Source: Clostridia bacterium | GTDB taxonomy: Bacteria; Bacillota; Clostridia; Peptostreptococcales; Anaerovoracaceae | Reading direction: 5' to 3' | Assembly: GCA_900766045.1 (NCBI GenBank) | Contig: CAAFTW010000008.1 | Span: 1-64,000 of the forward strand | Length of the DNA: 64,000 nucleotides | Shown here: positions 60,878-64,000 of the stretch, piece by piece | Layout of the letters: each line of letters opens with the position of its first letter | How positions within the stretch are numbered: position 1 is the first letter of the stretch | Position numbers and translations under genes: made by a program | The notes under the pieces: model-generated | What the model was told of the DNA's origin: nothing | Database searches by the model: none | Seen by the model: the letters and a program-made list of their open reading frames with translations, nothing else

Positions 60878-62559
60878 TTAAGAAAATACATCGATCAATA
60901 TTACTGGTCTCCGTGATCGTGCTGCTTGCTGCAGCGGGACTGATCATGGGTGCCATGTATCCGTACTTTCAGAATGTAGAGGCGGATGAACTGAAATCGC
61001 AGACAAATCTTGCCGCGCAAGGAGTTGAACTGAACGGAAAGGCGTACCTGAAACATTTCGACAATGCGAAAGTGCGCATTACCTGGATCAATAAGGACGG
61101 CAAGGTGCTTTATGATAACAAGGCTGACGCGGCCACGATGGGAAACCATAAAAACCGTGCCGAAGTGAAAGAAGCCATGCGGACCGGATATGGAGAGAGC
61201 CGGAGATATTCCAAGACTCTGACCGAGCAGCTGTTCTACAGCGCAAAGCGGCTTCCGGACAACACGGTGGTCCGTCTGTCCACAAGCCGGCACTCCGCGT
61301 TTTCACTTATGATCGGAGTCATACCGGCAATTTGCTTTGTTATCCTTGCTGCTATTATTTTGTCCTTGATCCTGGCATCGCGTCTGGCAAAGAGAATCGC
61401 CGCGCCGCTGAATGACCTGGATCTGGATCATCCGCTGGATAATGAAGATGAGTATGAAGAAATTGCGCCGCTGCTTGACCGGATTTACCGTCAGCAGATC
61501 GAGCTGGGACATCAGAGAGATGTTCTGGATGAGAAACAGACGCAGATCGACACGATTCTGGAGCATGCCCAGGAAGGAATGGTTCTTCTTACGCAGAATG
61601 GCAGAATCGTCAGCATCAACCACGAGGCATCGGAAATTCTTCAGACTGGTCAGAACTGCACAGGACATGACATTCTGGCTTACGGCCGTGAGGCAGCACT
61701 TCAGGGACTTCTGGCCAGAGCCATTCAGGGGGAGACTCTGGAAGAGAAGCTTGCGCTTGGTGAAGAAGTTTACCAGGTAAATGCGTCCCCGATTCTGGAA
61801 CAGGAGAATGTCGTCGGTATCGTGATTCTGTTCTTCAATATCACTGAGCGTGAGAAGAACGAACAGATGAGAAGAGAGTTTACCGCCAATGTTTCCCACG
61901 AGCTGAAAACACCGCTTCATGCGATTTCCGGCTATGCGGAGCTGCTGATGAATAAGCTGGTGAAGCCGGATGATGTACCGGAATTTTCCAGTAAGATTTA
62001 CACAGAGACCCAGCGCATGGTCCGTCTGGTTGAGGATATCATTCGTCTGTCCCACCTGGATGAAGGTGTACCGGATCTGACGGCCGAAAATGTAGATATG
62101 TTTGAGATTTCCAAACAGACCGTACAGGAGCTTTCTGCAGAGGCAGATGCTGCGAAAGTAAAGCTGGATGTTACGGGAGAGACCACGAAAGTCTGCGGAT
62201 ATCCGTCTTTGCTGCATGAGATCGTCCGCAATCTGGTGGAGAATGCGATCAAGTACAACCATGAAGACGGAGATGTACATGTCACGGTTGAATCGAAAGA
62301 CAGCCGCTGTATACTGAAAGTTGCTGACCATGGAATCGGAATTTCTCACGAGGATCTGAACCGGATCTTCGAGAGGTTCTATCGTGTGGATAAGAGCCAC
62401 TCCAGAGCAAGCGGCGGAACGGGTCTCGGTCTTTCCATCGTCAAGCATGCCGTGCAGATTCACCGTGGAACCATCAGCGTAGACAGCAAGGTGGGAGAGG
62501 GAACGACCATTACCGTATCTCTTCCGCTGGCAAAACGCGAAGTCAAGGTGCTGAAATAG
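60874..62559 (+). CDS. phoR: Phosphate sensor histidine kinase, PhoR type
   Basis: A 561-residue membrane histidine kinase. One membrane helix lies near residues 8-30 and a second near 148-172, enclosing an extracytoplasmic domain of about 115 residues. A PAS-like region follows (IDTILEHAQEGMVLLTQNGR), then the dimerisation domain with H342 in FTANVSHELKTPLHAISGYA, and the ATPase domain (N box VENAIKYN; G1 DHGIGI; F box FERFYRVDKSHSR; G2 GTGLGLSIV). The start overlaps phoB by 4 bases (ATGA). It reads phosphate status through PhoU and the Pst system. Confidence 0.92.
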   Translation: MIKKIHRSILLVSVIVLLAAAGLIMGAMYPYFQNVEADELKSQTNLAAQGVELNGKAYLKHFDNAKVRITWINKDGKVLYDNKADAATMGNHKNRAEVKEAMRTGYGESRRYSKTLTEQLFYSAKRLPDNTVVRLSTSRHSAFSLMIGVIPAICFVILAAIILSLILASRLAKRIAAPLNDLDLDHPLDNEDEYEEIAPLLDRIYRQQIELGHQRDVLDEKQTQIDTILEHAQEGMVLLTQNGRIVSINHEASEILQTGQNCTGHDILAYGREAALQGLLARAIQGETLEEKLALGEEVYQVNASPILEQENVVGIVILFFNITEREKNEQMRREFTANVSHELKTPLHAISGYAELLMNKLVKPDDVPEFSSKIYTETQRMVRLVEDIIRLSHLDEGVPDLTAENVDMFEISKQTVQELSAEADAAKVKLDVTGETTKVCGYPSLLHEIVRNLVENAIKYNHEDGDVHVTVESKDSRCILKVADHGIGISHEDLNRIFERFYRVDKSHSRASGGTGLGLSIVKHAVQIHRGTISVDSKVGEGTTITVSLPLAKREVKVLK

Positions 62560-62646
62560 TACGGACAAAATATAAACAGCAAGAAAACAGTAATTATTAA
62601 TCAGACCTGTGGTCTGTAATAAACATAGCTGATAACATCAATAAAG

Positions 62647-62689
62647 AGGCTTCGCTCCGGGAAATTTCGCCCCGGTGCGGGGCCTTTTT
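62647..62689 (+). terminator. Terminator of the phosphate locus
   Basis: AGGCTTCGCTCCGGG (62647-62661) pairs with the segment 62670-62685 over about 15 positions, including two G-U pairs and one mismatch, followed by TTTTT. It ends the pst-pho transcript. Confidence 0.9.
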
Positions 62690-62814
62690 CTGCCTTTCCT
62701 GATGAATGCGAATCATTCAGAGTATTTCGGTGGTCAACAGAGTAAGATTGGAGTAAAATAATACATAGTAAGAGAATATGCAGATGCATTCTGCAGGAAA
62801 CAGGGGTAATAAAT

Positions 62815-63633
62815 ATGAAGGAAAAATTTACTGGAAGCAGTCAGTATGTCGCATCAGATGAACTGATGACCACCGTGAATATTGCAATGAGCCTGGAAAA
62901 ACCGCTGCTGGTAAAGGGTGAACCGGGAACCGGAAAGACCATGCTCGCGAAAGCCGTTGCCGATGCGCTGGGCATGGAGCTGATTACCTGGAATATTAAA
63001 TCCACAACTAAGGCGCAGGACGGCCTGTACGTCTACGATGTCGTCCAGAGACTGTACGACAGCCAGTTCGGCACAAGCGGAGTAGATAACATTGCGCAGT
63101 ATATTAAGTACGGAAAGCTGGGAGAAGCCTTTCAGCGAGATGAGCAGGCTGTGCTGCTGATCGATGAAATCGATAAGGCCGACCTGGAGTTCCCAAACGA
63201 TCTTCTCTGGGAGCTGGACCAGATGGAATTCTACATTCCGGAACTTCATAAGACGGTAAAGGCAAAAAAGCGTCCTATCGTCATCATTACATCCAACGCA
63301 GAGAAAGAGCTGCCGGACGCCTTTCTGCGCCGCTGCATCTTCCATTACATTGAATTTCCGGACGCAGAGGAAATGAGAAAGATCCTGAACGTTCATTTTG
63401 ACCATCTGGATGATGAACTGGTTGATCAGGCGCTGGCATCATTTTATTACATCCGAACACTGCCGGGCCTTCAGAAGAAGCCGAGCACATCCGAGCTGAT
63501 TGACTGGCTCAGAGCCCTGCAGTACGGCGGAGTATCCGCAGAACAGATAAAGAAAAAAATCCCGTATGCAGGCGTTCTGCTGAAGAAGGATAAGGACCTT
63601 GAAGTTCTGCGCCGCCAGATGGAGAGACGTTAA
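62815..63633 (+). CDS. MoxR-family AAA+ ATPase
   Basis: A 272-residue AAA+ protein of the MoxR superfamily. Walker A is GEPGTGKTMLAKA near residues 38-46, Walker B is VLLIDEIDKADLEFPNDLLW, sensor 1 is ITSNAEKELPDAFLRRC, and the MoxR lid helices follow. Family members act as chaperones that insert cofactors or remodel partner VWA proteins. The next gene is a CoxE-like VWA protein, the usual partner. The ATG follows CAGGGGTAATAAAT. What the pair acts on is unknown. Confidence 0.9.
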   Translation: MKEKFTGSSQYVASDELMTTVNIAMSLEKPLLVKGEPGTGKTMLAKAVADALGMELITWNIKSTTKAQDGLYVYDVVQRLYDSQFGTSGVDNIAQYIKYGKLGEAFQRDEQAVLLIDEIDKADLEFPNDLLWELDQMEFYIPELHKTVKAKKRPIVIITSNAEKELPDAFLRRCIFHYIEFPDAEEMRKILNVHFDHLDDELVDQALASFYYIRTLPGLQKKPSTSELIDWLRALQYGGVSAEQIKKKIPYAGVLLKKDKDLEVLRRQMERR

Positions 63634-63665
63634 TATACGGAATTTAGAAAGGAAATGAGAGCAGA

Positions 63666-64000
63666 ATGTTCATCGAATTTTTCTATTATCTCAGATCCCG
63701 GGGAATCAGGGTTTCACTGAATGAGTGGATGACCCTGCTGGAAGCCATGCAGAAGGGGCTTCATCATTCCTCACTGACCGGATTCTACCACCTGTGCAGG
63801 GCGATTCTGATTCATGATGAATCCGATTTCGATAAATTTGACCAGGTCTTCCTGGAGTTCTTTAAAGATGTGGAGTATCCGGGAGACATTCCGAAAGAGT
63901 TCATGGATCGTCTGAACAATCCGGTCGTTGATGTGAAAGACGTGCAGATCGACCTGGAGAAACTCGGCCTGCCAGCAGAGGAGATGGAAGATATCCTGGC
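63666..64000 (+). CDS. VWA-domain (CoxE-like) protein, N-terminal part
   Basis: A frame open from the ATG at 63666 to the window edge, 111 codons. It starts MFIEFFYYLRSRGIRVSLNE and continues with a helical region (GFYHLCRAILIHDESDFDKF). This N-terminus is typical of CoxE-like proteins, whose von Willebrand A domain with a MIDAS metal site lies further on, outside the window. It follows the MoxR gene by 32 bases behind AAAGGAAATGAG, as expected of a MoxR-VWA pair. Confidence 0.82.
   Translation, partial: MFIEFFYYLRSRGIRVSLNEWMTLLEAMQKGLHHSSLTGFYHLCRAILIHDESDFDKFDQVFLEFFKDVEYPGDIPKEFMDRLNNPVVDVKDVQIDLEKLGLPAEEMEDIL

Noticed and set aside
1..64000. CRISPR arrays, insertion sequences or prophage
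   Set aside because: I found no regular repeat-spacer pattern, no transposase or integrase motif and no phage structural gene.

Overview
The window reads as a stretch of a low-to-mid GC Firmicutes chromosome, most likely class Clostridia and Lachnospiraceae-like. The reasons are gene order and family content: dut-dgt-dnaG-rpoD-trmK-nif3, hemZ-hisS-aspS, nusB-(TsaD-like)-xseA-xseB-ispA-dxs-tlyA, an activase/2-hydroxyacyl-CoA dehydratase giant protein of strict anaerobes, strong GGAGG ribosome sites, fused SecDF and RNase J. No gene name was checked against a database. Every credible gene, about 50 of them, lies on the + strand, as expected for one replichore's leading strand. I see no insertion sequence, prophage, CRISPR array or rRNA; the window is mostly core genome.

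Region 1 (1-8280) holds an M16 peptidase, nucleotide-pool enzymes (dUTPase, dGTPase), the macromolecular-synthesis genes dnaG-rpoD, a tRNA m1A22 methyltransferase, a Nif3 protein and the RNase P RNA, whose promoter lies in the end of the nif3 gene. Region 2 (8280-20560) holds a MATE transporter, a 1438-residue double-activase/dehydratase protein, YebC, a probable 6S RNA, DNA polymerase I, CoaE and a membrane-anchored solute-binding protein. Two leucine tRNAs follow (20602-20791).

Region 3 (20970-27155) is YajC, SecDF, the (p)ppGpp synthetase/hydrolase Rel and a metallo-beta-lactamase-fold protein. Region 4 (27148-38730) is HemZ, HisS, AspS, NadD, an in-frame YqeK-RsfS fusion, LeuS, RNase J, YlbF and EF-P. 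Region 5 (38758-50498) is MltG, the tRNA U34 pair TrmR/TrhP, a CBS-domain membrane protein, Asp23, NusB, a divergent TsaD paralogue, exonuclease VII, and the isoprenoid genes ispA and dxs ending with tlyA.

Region 6 (50627-55408) looks like an amino-acid use module: a class I aminotransferase, an ornithine cyclodeaminase/alanine-dehydrogenase-type enzyme behind an attenuator-like leader, and a Na+/alanine symporter behind an AT-rich leader. Region 7 (55610-62689) is a complete phosphate regulon, pstSCAB-phoU-phoB-phoR, with a repeat cluster resembling Pho boxes in front and a strong terminator behind. The window ends inside a MoxR/VWA (CoxE-like) pair.

The most unusual points are the YqeK-RsfS fusion with a ribosome site and ATG at the junction, the TsaD-like paralogue, the giant activase protein, the basic/acidic low-complexity tail on the primary sigma factor, and the structured leaders before the amino-acid and phosphate genes.
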